A DNA stretch of 64,000 bases, taken from assembly GCA_002778195.1 (NCBI GenBank), contig PCDI01000007.1:1310576-1374575 (forward strand), read 5' to 3'. Source of the DNA: Raffaelea ambrosiae (lineage: Eukaryota; Ascomycota; Sordariomycetes; Ophiostomatales; Ophiostomataceae). Below, piece after piece: positions 31,378-43,083 of the stretch. The notes under the pieces are model-generated. The model made no database searches. It was not told where the DNA came from and saw only the letters and a list, made by a program, of their open reading frames with translations. Numbering within the stretch: position 1 is the first letter of the stretch; each line of letters begins with the position of its first letter. Both the position numbers and the translations under genes were made by a program.

Positions 31378-34300
31378 TTAAGGACTTCTCACCTCCATCC
31401 AGTCGCCCATGTCCGTGGTGTTTTCCAGCATCAGATCCTCTAGGCCAATGTTATCCGTGGGCAAAGGAGCCGACGCCGTCAAGAAGTTGGTACTGAAGCC
31501 TGGCGTGGAAGGGAAGTTGATAATGCAGTCTGAGAGAGAGATATCAGTATGAAAATATGGTACGAGCCGTTGCCTGTCGGCTCTCTGGTGCATTGGATTC
31601 CTGTTTACCTTGGTATGCGTCCCACATGACCTGTCCAAAGGGCATGGGGGCGTCCATGGGCGTGGCCAATGTCGGCGCGGCCGCAGAAGAAGCAGGCGTG
31701 TTGTTCGTGGCGTAGGTGGTGGTGGTGGTTGGGATCGTGCTGGCCGTATGGGCTGCCGAGACGGTGGTCCTCATAGGCGTGGTGTCCGTGTTTGTCGCCG
31801 TCGCGATGTTGTCTGATAGTTCGCTGCTGCCGCTGCCGCCCATCTTCGGCCCGCCTGCTGCTTGTGCCGCACCCATACTCTCCCTCCACCCCGGCAGACC
31901 CAGCACCCGGCTCAGATGGTCCACCGCCAGCCGCGCCTCGCGCGACGCCTCACTAGACTTCAGCCACAGCGGGTACGTGTTGCGCAGGAGGGTATAGATT
32001 TTGGCATTGGTTGCGTCCCCCATCGACACCTGGTCGGCATTTTCCTTTTGGCTCGCCACCAGCTGCAGGTAGTAGCACAGCGTCCCCATGCCCAGCAGCC
32101 AGACGAACTGCTGCAGCGACCGCACGACCATCCAGCGCAGCGGGAAGAGAAGTCCGTCCGGGTGGGCCGTCTCGTCGTGGACGAGGCGTTGGAATTCCAC
32201 GATTTCCATGGCAGACTCGACGGAGACCCGGCGGGAGTAGCTGTATTGGGGGTTGGATGCGTAGGCCGGCGCCAGATAGCGGCGGTGCAGCCAGATACGC
32301 ATGCGACAGAAGGCCAGGTGCAGGGGGATGCGCTGCATGACAATGTTGGGCGGCAGCATAAACGCCTGGCTGAGCGGCTGCCAGCGGAGGATGGGCGGCA
32401 GCGAGGCGGCGGCCTCGTCGAGGGTGCGGTCGAGAGCCATGATTTGGGAGTACGGGGGGGCGCCTAGATGCGCCCCAGACGCAGAAGGGATAGAAGGGGG
32501 GTCTGACGGGGTGGGCGAGGGACCAGGCGACACTGGTGTCGTTCTGTGATGCTGCTGTTGCTGCTGAGAGCTGGAGTCTGGTTGCTGCTGCCTCCCGACC
32601 GAGGAGGCGGACGAGTTCAGCCTCGTATCTGCCAACAGATCCGCGATCAGACTGCTGATCCCGTCGATGCGGTTCTTGGCCAGTATATACAGCACGGGCG
32701 TGATCTCGGTCTCGGGCCGGGACGGCGGCAACTCGGTACAGTTCTCGTCAAAGTCGGCATCCAACAAGTTGCGCGGCTCAGCGGTGTCGCACTGGTGTAG
32801 GCGGCAGAGGCGCGGGAAGCCCATCTGGCTGGACAGGCGAAGGTCCATCTGGAGAATGGTGACCCAGATGCGTCGCCGCATCTCGGCAGAAAAGGGCGAG
32901 AGGCGGCCGGGCTGCCCAGCCGACGACCTTGGGCTCCTCGCAAAGTTGGACGCATCGCGGTGGTACCCCATGCTCAGAGCCAGCTGCACCGTCACGCCCA
33001 ACACTAGCCACACGCCGATGTCGGCATCCTTGGACAGAAGCATCTCGAGGGAAATGTAATTGATCAGCGCGGGCAGGACGTGCTCGCCGCCACGGGTGTA
33101 GCGGCCCAGGACCAGGCACTGGACGGTGCGATCACGGAAGATGTGAACGGGGGCTGTTGGGGTGTTTGTGGAGACGCCTTCGGTCTTCACCTGGTCATCC
33201 ATCAGCTTCAGGAACTGCATCGCCAGTGCCAGGATACCGAATAGCAAGGCGAGCCACAAGTAGGATGTCGACTCTGGATCCTGCCAAAACGCTTCGTACT
33301 GTGGGGTTGGGGGTGTTAGTGGTAATCGCTGTTACACCCAGGAAGCGCGCAAGGGGAAGACACATACCTCTCGCAGAAACTGCCCCGAGTGCAGCACCGG
33401 AATAGGCGCCGCATTCTGGGCGTGAAAGTAGCTGGCCACCAGGCGATCCACCGAGCGACGGTCGGGAATGGAGGCGAGGATCTCGGCGCGGGTCGCGGAA
33501 ACGGGCTCGTACAGAAGACGAGGGGCGGCGGTGGTGGTTGGTGGAGGCGAAGGCGGCAGCACTGGTGCTGGCAGTTGCATTTCCTGGTCGCTGACAGTCA
33601 TGTCTGGCCCGCCCGATGCCGCCTGCTGTGCCTCGGCCTCCAGCTCCTCCTCATAGTGATCCCTCAGCTCGGCGATGCTGTCGAGGATGGCTGCCCAGTG
33701 GCCGCTGCCGACATAGTTGCCGCCGTGGGCTTGAGGGCGCATGCTGGCCTGATCGGACAGTGCCGGCGACGGTGGCTCGGGTGAAGCGCTGGCATTGTTG
33801 CCGGCATTGGGGCTGGCATGGTAATGGGGGGCGGAGGAGGATGTCGTAAGGAGGAAGGAGGGCGGCCGGGCGGGGACGTGAGTGTTGGCGGCGGTGGCCG
33901 TAGCAGCAGCAGCAGCAGTTGCATCTGCACATCGTGCTTGAGCCTGCGTGGAAGGAACAGGCGCGTCTGGGCAACCACCGCCAGCGCCACTCGTCGTCTG
34001 TGGCTGGCCCCGCTGCTGCTCCATCAACGTCCGCACCAGGGTCTCCAGCTCCTGGATGCGGTCGCCGACGCCGATCCGTGTCCGGCGTGGCTTGCTGGCC
34101 ATGTACGTGCAGGTGAGGCTGATGCCTTTGCTGGTGCAGGTAGAACATGGCAGCTGGCGGTCGCAGCGTACTCTGTGGTGTGCTCCAGGTCAGTTTTGCA
34201 GCACTGCAGAAGTGATCCAGGCAGGCAGGTAGGAGTTCAGACACAGGGCATGGGAGGGTAGGTCTGGAACAGCGCGGGGCACAGCGCGACCTACTTCCTT

Positions 34301-34476
34301 GTTCGGCAAAATGTGCAGGAGAGCATGGGCCTTTCTCTGCGACGGTCCCTGATATTGTGACCAGCGGGGGAGAAATTCTCTGCTATGGGTGTTGTCGCAG
34401 ACGTATTGGGCTCGCACACCGGTGGCGGAGCAAAAAGAAGCGGCGGCCCGTCTGTGATGGTGACAGTGGTGTCCAT
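31378..34476 (-). CDS. Zn2Cys6 transcription factor
   Basis: Four exons, 34295-34476, 33368-34172, 31609-33298 and 31378-31529, encode 942 residues. The zinc cluster spans the first intron: CTFCRTRK joins VRCDRQLPCSTC and ends TCTY, spacing C-x2-C-x6-C-x5-C-x2-C-x8-C, a perfect Gal4-type motif. A short coiled coil follows (RIQELETLVRTLMEQQ). The middle carries the fungal-specific regulatory domain, with blocks such as ASYFHAQNAAPIPVLH, ALSMGYHRDASNF, RRRIWVTILQMDLRLSSQMG and LPPILRW. Low-complexity Gln/Ser/Thr/Pro segments separate the parts. Its promoter is shared with the divergent MFS transporter, so control of that transporter is a plausible inference. The target ligand is unknown. Confidence 0.93.
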
Positions 34477-35010
34477 TGCTGTTGTTGTTCTTGGCGTGCT
34501 GCGTAAACTGTGTCTGCATGACCTCTCGCGCTCTATGATTGCGCCGAGTGTGTCTGTGACTGAAATGAGAAAAATGGGTGTCTCTCCCGTGGGCAAGAGA
34601 CAGAAACGTATGAACGGCGCAGTCGACGGAGACATCGACGGAGCAACTTTCATAAAAGCGGGGCCAATGACGGAGCTTGTTGCGATATGCTGACAAGGCC
34701 GGCCACAGGGCTTCGCGCAGCCTCACTTACACGGAGCTGCATGGTGGCTCGGGGAAACAATCCCGGCGTAAGCATCGCTCCACTGAGATGTCACTTCTGT
34801 TTCTCTCATTTGTTCCGTTCTCCGTCATGGACAACAATATAAAACAAATTGCCAAGGCCGGGCTTGTTGAACATCTGGGAATGCAAGACTCCATCTCCTC
34901 CTATTCCGTCCCGACTTGCTGGTTTTTTCTTGGCACAAGCAGTGCTTTCACTGTCCAATACCTACTATTCATCATATTGTAGGCACATGTGCATACACGC
35001 ATCCAGCAAT
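34477..35010. promoter_or_regulatory. shared promoter of Zn2Cys6 factor and MFS transporter
   Basis: 534 bp between the two start codons. A direct repeat TCGACGGAG occurs at 34623-34631 and 34635-34643, giving two CGG triplets 12 bp apart, the type of half-site bound by Zn2Cys6 proteins. A CCAAT box lies at 34664-34668. No TATA box is obvious. An autoregulatory or co-regulatory role is inference. Confidence 0.45.
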
Positions 35011-36483
35011 ATGACCACCACCCCAGACGTCGAAAAGGCCCCCATCCCGGGTAACGACCAAGGCGCACCAGATGCTGCTGCGGGGGACACAAACCTCGTC
35101 TCTTGGGACGGCCCTGACGACCCAGCCAACCCGCGCAACTGGTCCCGCGCCTACAAGATGGCCAACATTGGCCTCATCAGCGCATCCGTGCTGTCCGTCA
35201 ACCTGGCCACCACCATGTTCGCACCGGGCGCCAACGTCATGCAGGCCGAGTTCGGCTTCACCAACGACACCGTCGAGATCCTCACCATCACCATCGCCTC
35301 GCTCGGCTTTGCCCTCGGCCAGCTGTTTATCGGCCCCCTGTCCGAGGTGTTCGGCCGCCTCCCCATCTACCGCGTCAGCTCGGTGTTTTACCTGGGATTC
35401 ACCGCCGGCTGTGCCCGCAGTAACCACGTTGCCGAGTTTCTAGTGTTTCGGCTCCTGACAGGCGTCTCCGCCTCCTGCTACATGACCACGGGCGGCGGCA
35501 CCGTGGCTGATCTGCTGCCGAAGGAAGAGCGTGGCACGGCCATGGCGCTGTTCACCGCAGGACCCATCTTCGGTCCTGTCGTCGGCCCCATCGTCGGCGG
35601 CTTCGTTACCCAGCACTTGAGCTGGCGCTGGACGTTTTACCTGATTCTCATGCTGGCCGGGGCTGTATTTTCGCTGTCATTTGTCGTTATGCGCGAGACA
35701 AGCGCCGTCGTCCTGCTCAAGGCCAAGGCCGCGCGTCTGCAAAAGGAGACCGGCAACCCCAACTGGCGCGCGGCCGGCGACGCCCAGGTGCCCGTGCGGC
35801 AACTCCTCCGCCACGCCATCGTGCGGCCCGCCAAGTTTTTGGCCAAGTCGCCCATTGTCCTACTGATGGCCCTGTATCTGGGCCTCCTCTTCGGCACCGT
35901 TATGCTGCTCTTTGCCACCTTTCCCCTTGTCTACGAGGAGACCTACCATTGGAGCACCGGCGTGTCGGGCCTGGCGTATATTGGTGTCGGCGTCGGCGCC
36001 GCCTTGGGCGTGTTCCTCTTTGCCAAGTTCAGCGACCAACAGGTGCGCGGTAAGGACGCCGGGACGACCGGCATCTACCGACCGGAGCGGCGGCTCATCC
36101 TCATGATGTATGTGTCGCCGCTGATGCCTATCACCATGTTCGTGTATGGCTGGACTACGTACTACAAGGTGCATTGGATCGTGCCCATCATTGCGACGGC
36201 CGTTGGAAGCCCCGGTATGGTTGTCACCACATCGGGCTCGCAGACGTACATGATTGACATATTTGGGCCACAAGCTGCCGCCTCGGCGCTTGGGGCAGTC
36301 ACACTGCTGCGCAACTTGGCCGGCTCCTTCCTGCCACTGTGTGCGGCGTCGCTGTACCAGAATCTTGGTTTCGGCTGGGGCAACAGCCTGTTGGCCTTTG
36401 TCACGTTGAGCTTTGCGCCGCTGCCGTTTGTGCTGTATTGGAAGGGGGCCTGGCTGCGAGAGAGGTTTCCGGTGGAGGCATAA
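35011..36483 (+). CDS. MFS transporter, DHA1 (drug:H+ / polyamine) type
   Basis: An intronless gene of 490 residues from the ATG at 35011. An in-frame ATG at 34987 would add eight residues. The N-terminal signature WDGPDDPANPRNWS is typical of the fungal DHA1 branch (Flu1/Tpo1-like). About twelve hydrophobic helices follow, with motif A as GPLSEVFGRLPIYR in loop 2-3 and motif C-like GPIFGPVVGPIVGG in helix 5. Helix 11-12 has AGSFLPLCAASLY. Such proteins export small amphipathic drugs, polyamines or secondary metabolites across the plasma membrane by proton antiport. There is no biosynthetic cluster beside it. The divergent Zn2Cys6 gene is its likely regulator. Confidence 0.93.
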   Translation: MTTTPDVEKAPIPGNDQGAPDAAAGDTNLVSWDGPDDPANPRNWSRAYKMANIGLISASVLSVNLATTMFAPGANVMQAEFGFTNDTVEILTITIASLGFALGQLFIGPLSEVFGRLPIYRVSSVFYLGFTAGCARSNHVAEFLVFRLLTGVSASCYMTTGGGTVADLLPKEERGTAMALFTAGPIFGPVVGPIVGGFVTQHLSWRWTFYLILMLAGAVFSLSFVVMRETSAVVLLKAKAARLQKETGNPNWRAAGDAQVPVRQLLRHAIVRPAKFLAKSPIVLLMALYLGLLFGTVMLLFATFPLVYEETYHWSTGVSGLAYIGVGVGAALGVFLFAKFSDQQVRGKDAGTTGIYRPERRLILMMYVSPLMPITMFVYGWTTYYKVHWIVPIIATAVGSPGMVVTTSGSQTYMIDIFGPQAAASALGAVTLLRNLAGSFLPLCAASLYQNLGFGWGNSLLAFVTLSFAPLPFVLYWKGAWLRERFPVEA

Positions 36484-36839
36484 TCTGTACTTGCTTGAGG
36501 CTCTTGTGTTGTTGAAGTTGGGGGTTTCAAGGAGTCACTTTGATGCGGATCTATCGGGCTGACTCAATTTACATAGCAAGTAATGTTAGTTAGTATCACT
36601 GAATAGAGACTATGACAAGAAATACCGGCCCGTTTCGTATGACTGTATGATCACGTGCCTTTGCTGCCTACTGTTTTTCTGGGATTTTTTTTTGCCCCGC
36701 GGCGTCGCACACAAATCGACCCTTAGAACCCCACAGTACTTGGCTATGGTCGCTTCCGCGTAAAAAAAAATTAGAGAGCCCGCCCGAAACCAGAACATCA
36801 CGAATCAAAGTACCCCCTTCTCGCGAGACACCACCCACC
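36484..36839. promoter_or_regulatory. spacer upstream of eIF3i
   Basis: A 356-bp spacer holding the MFS 3' flank and the eIF3i promoter. It is AT-rich, with T and A homopolymers near 36685 and 36761. No gene is seen. Confidence 0.45.
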
Positions 36840-38154
36840 ATGAGACCCATTCTGTTATCCGGGCACGAGCGTGCCCTTACGCAAGTGAAGTACGTTTGAT
36901 CCGGGAGAGAGTAGCCGCTTCCTTCTTGGGCTGGTTGATGCTGACCCCCCCTTTTTTTTTTGCTCGCTCTGCAGATACAACCGCGATGGCGACTTGATCT
37001 TCTCGGTTTCCAAGGATCAGCATATCTGCGCATGGTTCTCACACAACGGCGAGCGCCTGGGCACATATCACGGCCATCAGGGTGCCATCTGGACTGTCGA
37101 CATTGACCCGACCACGACCATCATGGCCAGCGGCTCGGCCGACAACACCATCCGCCTTTGGGACGTCAAGTCGGGCAAGTGCCTCAAGACCTGGGATTTC
37201 CCCACCGCCGTCAAGCGCGTCGAGTTCAACGAAGACGGCACCAAGCTTCTGGGCGTTACCGAGAAGCGCATGGGTCATCTGGGCACCATTGTCGTGCTCG
37301 ACATCAAGGTCGACGTCGAGGCTGAGCAGAGCGACGAGAAGGCGCTGACGATCGTCTGCGACGAGAGCAAGGCCACCGTCGCCGGCTGGAGCTACCTGTC
37401 CAAGTACATCATTGCCGGCCACGAGGACGGCTCTGTCTCTCAGTATGACGGCAAGGTAAGAAGGCCCTTGACCCTTTCCACTCTTTCTACTCTCTCCACC
37501 TTTTTATTTGTTGTACACGTGAAAGTCAACCATGTTAACACAAAAACAATTTATCAGACCGGCGACCTCATCTACAACGTTTCCGTGCACGAACTGAACA
37601 TGCAGGTCACCGATCTCCAATGGTCGGCTGACCGGACGTACTTCATTACCGCCTCCAAGGACAAGACCGCGAAGCTGATTGCCGCCCGCGATCTCGATGT
37701 TATGAAGACATACCCCGCCGACACCCCCCTCAACAGCGCCTGCATCACGGTCAAGAAGGACTTTGTCATTCTCGGTGGTGGCCAGGCTGCCATGGAGGTG
37801 ACGCAAACCGCCGCCCGCCAGGGCAAGTTCGAGGCTCGCTTCTACCACAAGGTCTTTGAGGACGAGATTGGCCGTGTGCGTGGCCACTTTGGTCCTTTGG
37901 TGAGTTCCCTCTGTTCAACCCGTTTTGTCTTCCGAACCTGTTCTCCCATGTGTTCCAAGGCCTGTTCTCTGGTGTCTTCCAACCTGCTGACCGTGCATCC
38001 ATAGAACACCGTTGCACCAGACCCAACCGGCAAGAGCTACGCAAGTGGTGGTGAGGACGGCTACGTCCGTGTCCACCACTTCGACAAGGGTTACTTCGAC
38101 TTTATGTACGAAGTTGAGCGGGAGCACGCAAACAAGCTGGCTTTGGGGCAATAG
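36840..38154 (+). CDS. TIF34: translation initiation factor eIF3 subunit i
   Basis: Four exons, 36840-36889, 36975-37455, 37558-37899 and 38005-38154, give 340 residues, the family length. The protein starts MRPILLSGHERALTQVKYNRDGDL and carries WD40 blades with SVSKDQHICAWF, ASGSADNTIRLWD, AGHEDGSVSQYD, TASKDKTAKLI and ASGGEDGYVRVHHF, followed by the conserved tail FDFMYEVE. It is a seven-bladed propeller that binds eIF3b and eIF3g in the eIF3 complex and supports scanning. Introns are short and GT-AG. The third (37456-37557) is AT-rich. Confidence 0.97.
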
Positions 38155-38362
38155 GCAGGGGCGTGGGTTTGGAGACGGACTGCATGTGAGCCGTTTGTGG
38201 CGTTCAAGGATTCCTTTTTTTGGTCATGGGCTTCCCAAAAAAAAAGCTATTATTTTTTTTTTTGTTGTTGTCATATATACTTCATGCTTTGCAATGGGAA
38301 TCAAAACAAGCTCTTTCTATGGTACAATAAAAAGACAGAAATGTCGTTGCGTCGTTTGTCAC

Positions 38363-39312
38363 TCACACCCTCTCGCTCACCCAAATCGCACCCCGGCAGC
38401 CGAGCCGGATCACGCCAGTCAGCAGCCAGTGCGGCTCGGCCTTCTTTGCGTCGTTCTCGACAGCGTGGTCCAGGTGCTCGAGCTCCTCGTCGCGGATGCG
38501 CCGCAGGGTTGAGATCAGTTGGGACAGCTCGGGCCCCACGTCGTAGCCTTCGGCCTCCCAACCGGAGACCATCTCGAGCAGTTCCCGGATCTGGCCGTTG
38601 TAGTGGGTGCCGATCTCCGTCTCCACGGCCTCCGTGCACGCCATGGCGGCCTCGCGACCCATTACGGCCGTCGACCAGCCGAGGGCGGACGCCATGACAT
38701 ACCACATCGGGTACAGTGCTGTGGGCCGCACGCGGTGCTTGGCAATCAGGTGGTTGAACGTGTTGAAGTGGCCGACCTCCTGGTCGTACATGTGCTTCAT
38801 CAGCGGCCGCAGATGCGGCTCCTTGCGAATCACCACGGGCGTCTGGTGTGCGTAGATGAGCGTGGCCGCCAGCTCACCAGTCTGGTTGACGCGGAGCTGA
38901 GAGCAGAGGGGGAAGATACGATGTTAACCAGTTGCTCTCTCTCTGATTCTGTGCGTCTCTGTCTATTCCTTTGAATTTCCCGAAGCCCTTCCGCGGAGAT
39001 AGAGCTCCCACAATATATGAAACTTACAGCTGAGGCCAGGAAGTCCTTTTGCTCTTCCGTCAAGGGCTTCAGCTTTTTCGGAGAGCTGCCGTCCCCCGTT
39101 GACGAAGACGAAGGAGACGAGTATGACGGGGGTGGTGGTGGAGGCGGCACCGACGAGTCCAGGCCGGAGCTAGCATCCGAGACAACAGCAGCAAGGCGCC
39201 GCGCGGGAACAGTCGACAGGGCCTTTCGCTGGCAGGTTCGGGTGCCTGCGGGTGGCACCTGGAGGGCCACCCGTGCAGATCGCAGAGCGGTCCTTGATGC
39301 TGCCGGAAACAT
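38363..39312 (-). CDS. COQ7: 5-demethoxyubiquinone hydroxylase Coq7
   Basis: Exons 39029-39312 (junction ASA/LRVN; the last coding base may be 39028) and 38363-38896 give 272 residues. The first 60 or so residues are Arg/Ser/Ala-rich without acids, a mitochondrial presequence, followed by a Pro/Ser linker. The catalytic part is a four-helix bundle diiron carboxylate protein, with ligands in NQTGELAATLIY, YDQEVGHFNTF, ACTEAVETEIGTHYN and RDEELEHLDHAVE. It hydroxylates demethoxyubiquinone in the matrix-side coenzyme Q synthome. The C-terminus ends IWVSERV, close to the normal family end. It faces RTF1 across a 680-bp promoter region. Confidence 0.96.
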
Positions 39313-39992
39313 GGCGACGATTTCCGGGAACAGTTTTTGAAAATAAAAGAAGAAGAAAGGGGGAAAACAACGAGCAGAACCCGAGCACAAGAAATGCCGT
39401 TTTCTTTTCGAGGAAGCTTCCCCGTTTGGAACAGCCCAAGTCGTTCGATAATATGGATGCAGGCCCAGAAGCTAGAGTGGGACCCTGGGCGAATTGTAAT
39501 CTTTGATTGGCCAAGCAGTCCAGCCCATGGACAGACCGGGCTGGCCTGAAGGAGTTTTATTTTACCGATGCCGGCGCTAATATGCCAAACCGCCACCTCC
39601 CTCCCCGTAACACGCCCCTACTACGCGACAGCCAATAACAGGGGTCAAGCTTAAGAAAGGCAAGCCCTCAAAAGGCGAAAGCCCAGCAATGGAAGCCAGA
39701 CGTTATTAAGGAGTTTGCCCATTCATCGACGCCGTCAATGGACACTGGGAGGCTTGCGAACTGAATAACCGCTATTCTAGTGCGACATCAACTTTAACCA
39801 GGCTGGTCATTCTGCTGTCCTAGCGCCACCTGGCAGCTTATTCCAACAACACGCGCATTCTAGCTTTTGTTCATTTCTGCCGCCCTTTATTTTTTTACTC
39901 GACGACAACCAGCGAACTTCTCAATCCGCAACTCGGCTTCCCTCTCCCTCTCCCTTGTCTCGAAATTGTATTCCGTTGAAACATTATCCGCC
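39313..39992. promoter_or_regulatory. divergent promoter region, COQ7 / RTF1
   Basis: 680 bp between start codons. A CCAAT box reads toward COQ7 as ATTGG at 39506-39510, and another lies at 39632-39636 on the + strand. The last 80 bases before RTF1 are CT-rich. CCAAT binding by the HAP complex would suit a respiratory gene such as COQ7, but this is inference. Confidence 0.5.
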
Positions 39993-42304
39993 ATGTCTGA
40001 CGTTGATGACGAGCTTCTTGCCCTCGCTGGCGGCGATGTGTCTTCTGACGAGGAAGAGCAGCCCCGGCACCAGAAGCGCTCGGTGGAGGCCGACGACGAG
40101 GAGGACGAGGAGGCGCCGATGAACATCAGCCGGAGTGGCTCAGAGTCACCCGCACCACGAGCCGCAACGCCTGCGAAGAAGGAAACTTCCACGCCAAAAG
40201 GCGTGGCCGTGAAGAAGACCCCGGCCAAGAAAGCGAGACGACACGCCCGGTCTGACGATGACGAGTCTGAGGAAGAAGGCGAAGCGTGAGTGATTTTATC
40301 ATTGGATGCTGTAGAGAGAACCCTCGTCCGGTGGGAAACGAACCCGAGTCGCTAACCTTGTGTGTGGAAAATAGCTCGTCCGTGCCGGGCTCACCCAGCT
40401 CTCTCCAGTCTGCGCCAATGGAGGAGTCCGACTCCGAGTCTGATGCCGACGTTGCGCCGAAAAAGGGACGGTCTGCCGCTGCTGCTGGTGGTGCCAACGA
40501 TGATGATGACGAGGACGAGAATAAGTACCCCGTCGATGGGCTGTTTATGAGTCTGGAGGAGAAGGACGAAATCATGAACATGCGCGAAGTCGAGCGCGAA
40601 CAGATCTTGGCCGAACGCGCCCAGGAAAAGGACCGCATCCACCAGAACAAGCTCCTCCGCCAGCTCGTTAGTAACGACGAACAGCGCAAGAAGCGGTCGG
40701 CCAGTGCGGCTGACCTGGACGAGGACCGGCGCAAGACGTCGCGCGTGCGGACCAAGCTGGGCGGCACCAAGGTCGGCGAGACGCACTCCGCCATCGACAC
40801 TCTCAAGACGCGCCGGGCCGAGAAGAACGAGCGCACCCGCCGGCGGGAGGAGGACCGCGAGCGCAGGAAGAGCCAGACCTCACCGCGCGGCGGCCGCGAC
40901 GGCTACGACGACGGAGAATACGACGATGCGGACGGGGAGAGCGACGTTGAGTGGGCCAAGCCGCACCACCATCACCGATCGCAGACGCCCGAGGTCAAGG
41001 AGAGCCAGACGCCCGAGCTGCGCGACATTGAGCGGGTCCGCCTCAGCCGCAGCCGCTTCAGCAAAGTGTGCTTCTTCCCGGGCTTTGACGACGCTATTCG
41101 GGGCTCGTTTGTCCGGATTTCGATCGGGCCGGATCCGGAAACGCGCGAGCCAGTGTACCGCATGGCGATCATCAAGGGTGAGTTGTGGTGGACACACGCC
41201 ATGAAATTGTAGCCCGGGAGGAAGGTTTGAGACTTTGCTAACCACGTGAAACAAAACAAAAAACAGGTTTCACCAAGGGCAAGCCATATGCACTCACGGC
41301 CGAAGAAGGACGGCAGATCGTCACCGACCAGTATGTCCTGGCAGCGCACGGCAAGGCACAGCGGGAGTGGCCTTTCCTGAGCTGCTCGGACAGTCCTTTC
41401 ACCGAGGTACATCGCAGAGCGCCTACGTCGATCGGGTTGCGAAAGTTGAGTTACAAAAGATGAAAGCCGAACTAACACAATCGTCTTTTTGTCATAGGCT
41501 GAGTGGTCCCGGTACCAAAAAGTGTGCCACACCGATGGCGTGTCAATACCCAAGAAGGGCATCCTGCTTAACAAGGCCGACGACATCAACAAGCTGATCA
41601 ACCGGATCTGGACAGAGCAGGAGCTGGAGGAGAAGGTAAACCGACAGAACGCGCTGAAGAACCGGTTCAACGGCGTGGACCGCATGAAGCTGGAGTACAA
41701 CATCAAGGAGGCGCGGGCGATGGGCAACGCCGAGCGCGTGCGGCAGCTGCAGGAAGAGCTGGATACGCTGGAGACGCCACGCCTGGCATTCAAGACATCC
41801 CTGGCGCAGGTGAGCGGCGGCGGCGGCGGCGGCCATGGCGGTGCGGATATGCCGGCACGGACGCAGCAAGAGCGTCTGGCCAAGCTCAATGCCGAGAACC
41901 GGCGGCGCAATGCCGAGGAGGTGCGGCGGGCCCAGCTCAAGGAGCGGGCGCGGACCCGCGAGATTGAGCGCAAGATTGAGCGGGGCGAGGACGTGGAGGA
42001 GGACCACTCGCGGCGACTGAAGACGCGGGCCAAGTTTGTGCACGACGTCCACGACAAGGGCGAGAAGAAGGCAACGGGCAGCCAGCAGGCCAGCCAGGCG
42101 GGCAGCGGGGCCAGCACGCCGGCCAACGGGACGCCGCGGCTGGGTGCGCAGAAGAGCAAGCTGCCGCACATGGCCAAACTGCAGCAGCAGCAAAAGGCAG
42201 CCAGCAACAAGAACAGCCTGCCGACGATCCACAAGCCTATTGTGGACGACGACATTATTGCAGCGCTGGATCTGGACATTGATGACAATATCCTGGACGA
42301 CTAA
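39993..42304 (+). CDS. RTF1: Paf1 complex subunit Rtf1 (Plus3 domain)
   Basis: Four exons, 39993-40285, 40375-41177, 41267-41406 and 41498-42304, encode 680 residues. The N-terminal third is acidic and Ser-rich (DDELLALAGGDVSSDEEE). A conserved stretch around YPVDGLFMSLEEKDEIMNM and KLGGTKVGETHSAIDTLKTRRAEK includes the region comparable to the histone-modification domain. The Plus3 domain covers about residues 312-430, with IERVRLSRSRFSKVCFFPGF, VRISIG, YRMAIIKGFTKGKPY and EAEW-like segments. The C-terminal part is a long charged helix and ends LDLDIDDNILDD. Rtf1 binds phosphorylated Spt5 via Plus3 and stimulates H2B ubiquitylation during transcription elongation. All introns are GT-AG. Confidence 0.96.
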
Positions 42305-43047
42305 ACGGAAGGGAGGGGGGGTGGAAAGAGATCCGGGGACTATTGACTTGGCTGGGAGAATCAACAAAACACTGAGTGAGCACTGTTACTGAGGACGGTG
42401 TTTCTCTCTCTCTCTCTCTCTCTTTAGGCTGCTGGTTTCCCGTGTTTGGGGCTTTGGGTGTTGTTGGCCTTGCCTTTGCTTTATTGTCTGATTTATTTTG
42501 TGATAACTACTTCCTTGTACTGGCGCAGGTGCCTTAAAAAGAACTTGAAAAAAAGAACTCAACTGTATTTTAATATGGGAGCCAAACTATCAACCGGAAG
42601 GTTTTGGGCAAGCAGCGGAGCGTTGTTATACGGCCTTTTTTATACCATTCAACGAAGGAAAGGGAGAAAATAGAAGGACATGTGCCATTGGGCTAAGATA
42701 TGAGCATTGGGCAAGGAAGCCAAAGGCGATTCAAGTCGGGACCAGAAAACAAAAGACAGAAAGCCATATAGGAAGCAGAATGGAAAACCAGATATTAATA
42801 TGCAGCCAAAATCGGACAACAAAAAATCAGAAGCCAAAAAAGATATGCAAAAGAAACATGAAACGTAGAAATCATAACAAGAATGTCTCAGATGGTAATG
42901 TGCTTACATTGCGTATATCCAACCCGTGATGCAGGGGTTCATTCAACGGAAGAGAAAGGGAAGAGAGACGGGGAGGACCAGAAGCCAGACTGCAGCGCAG
43001 ACTCTTTGACCATAAGCCCGTTAGGCGCCCACGTCGCACGTCGCACG

Positions 43048-43083
<36 letters not shown>
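42305..43083. other. 3' flanks between convergent genes
   Basis: A spacer between RTF1 and the proton-channel gene stop codons. It contains CT microsatellites near 42402-42424 and 43050-43079; the second abuts the channel stop codon. The middle is A-rich. No coding region is supported. Confidence 0.55.
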
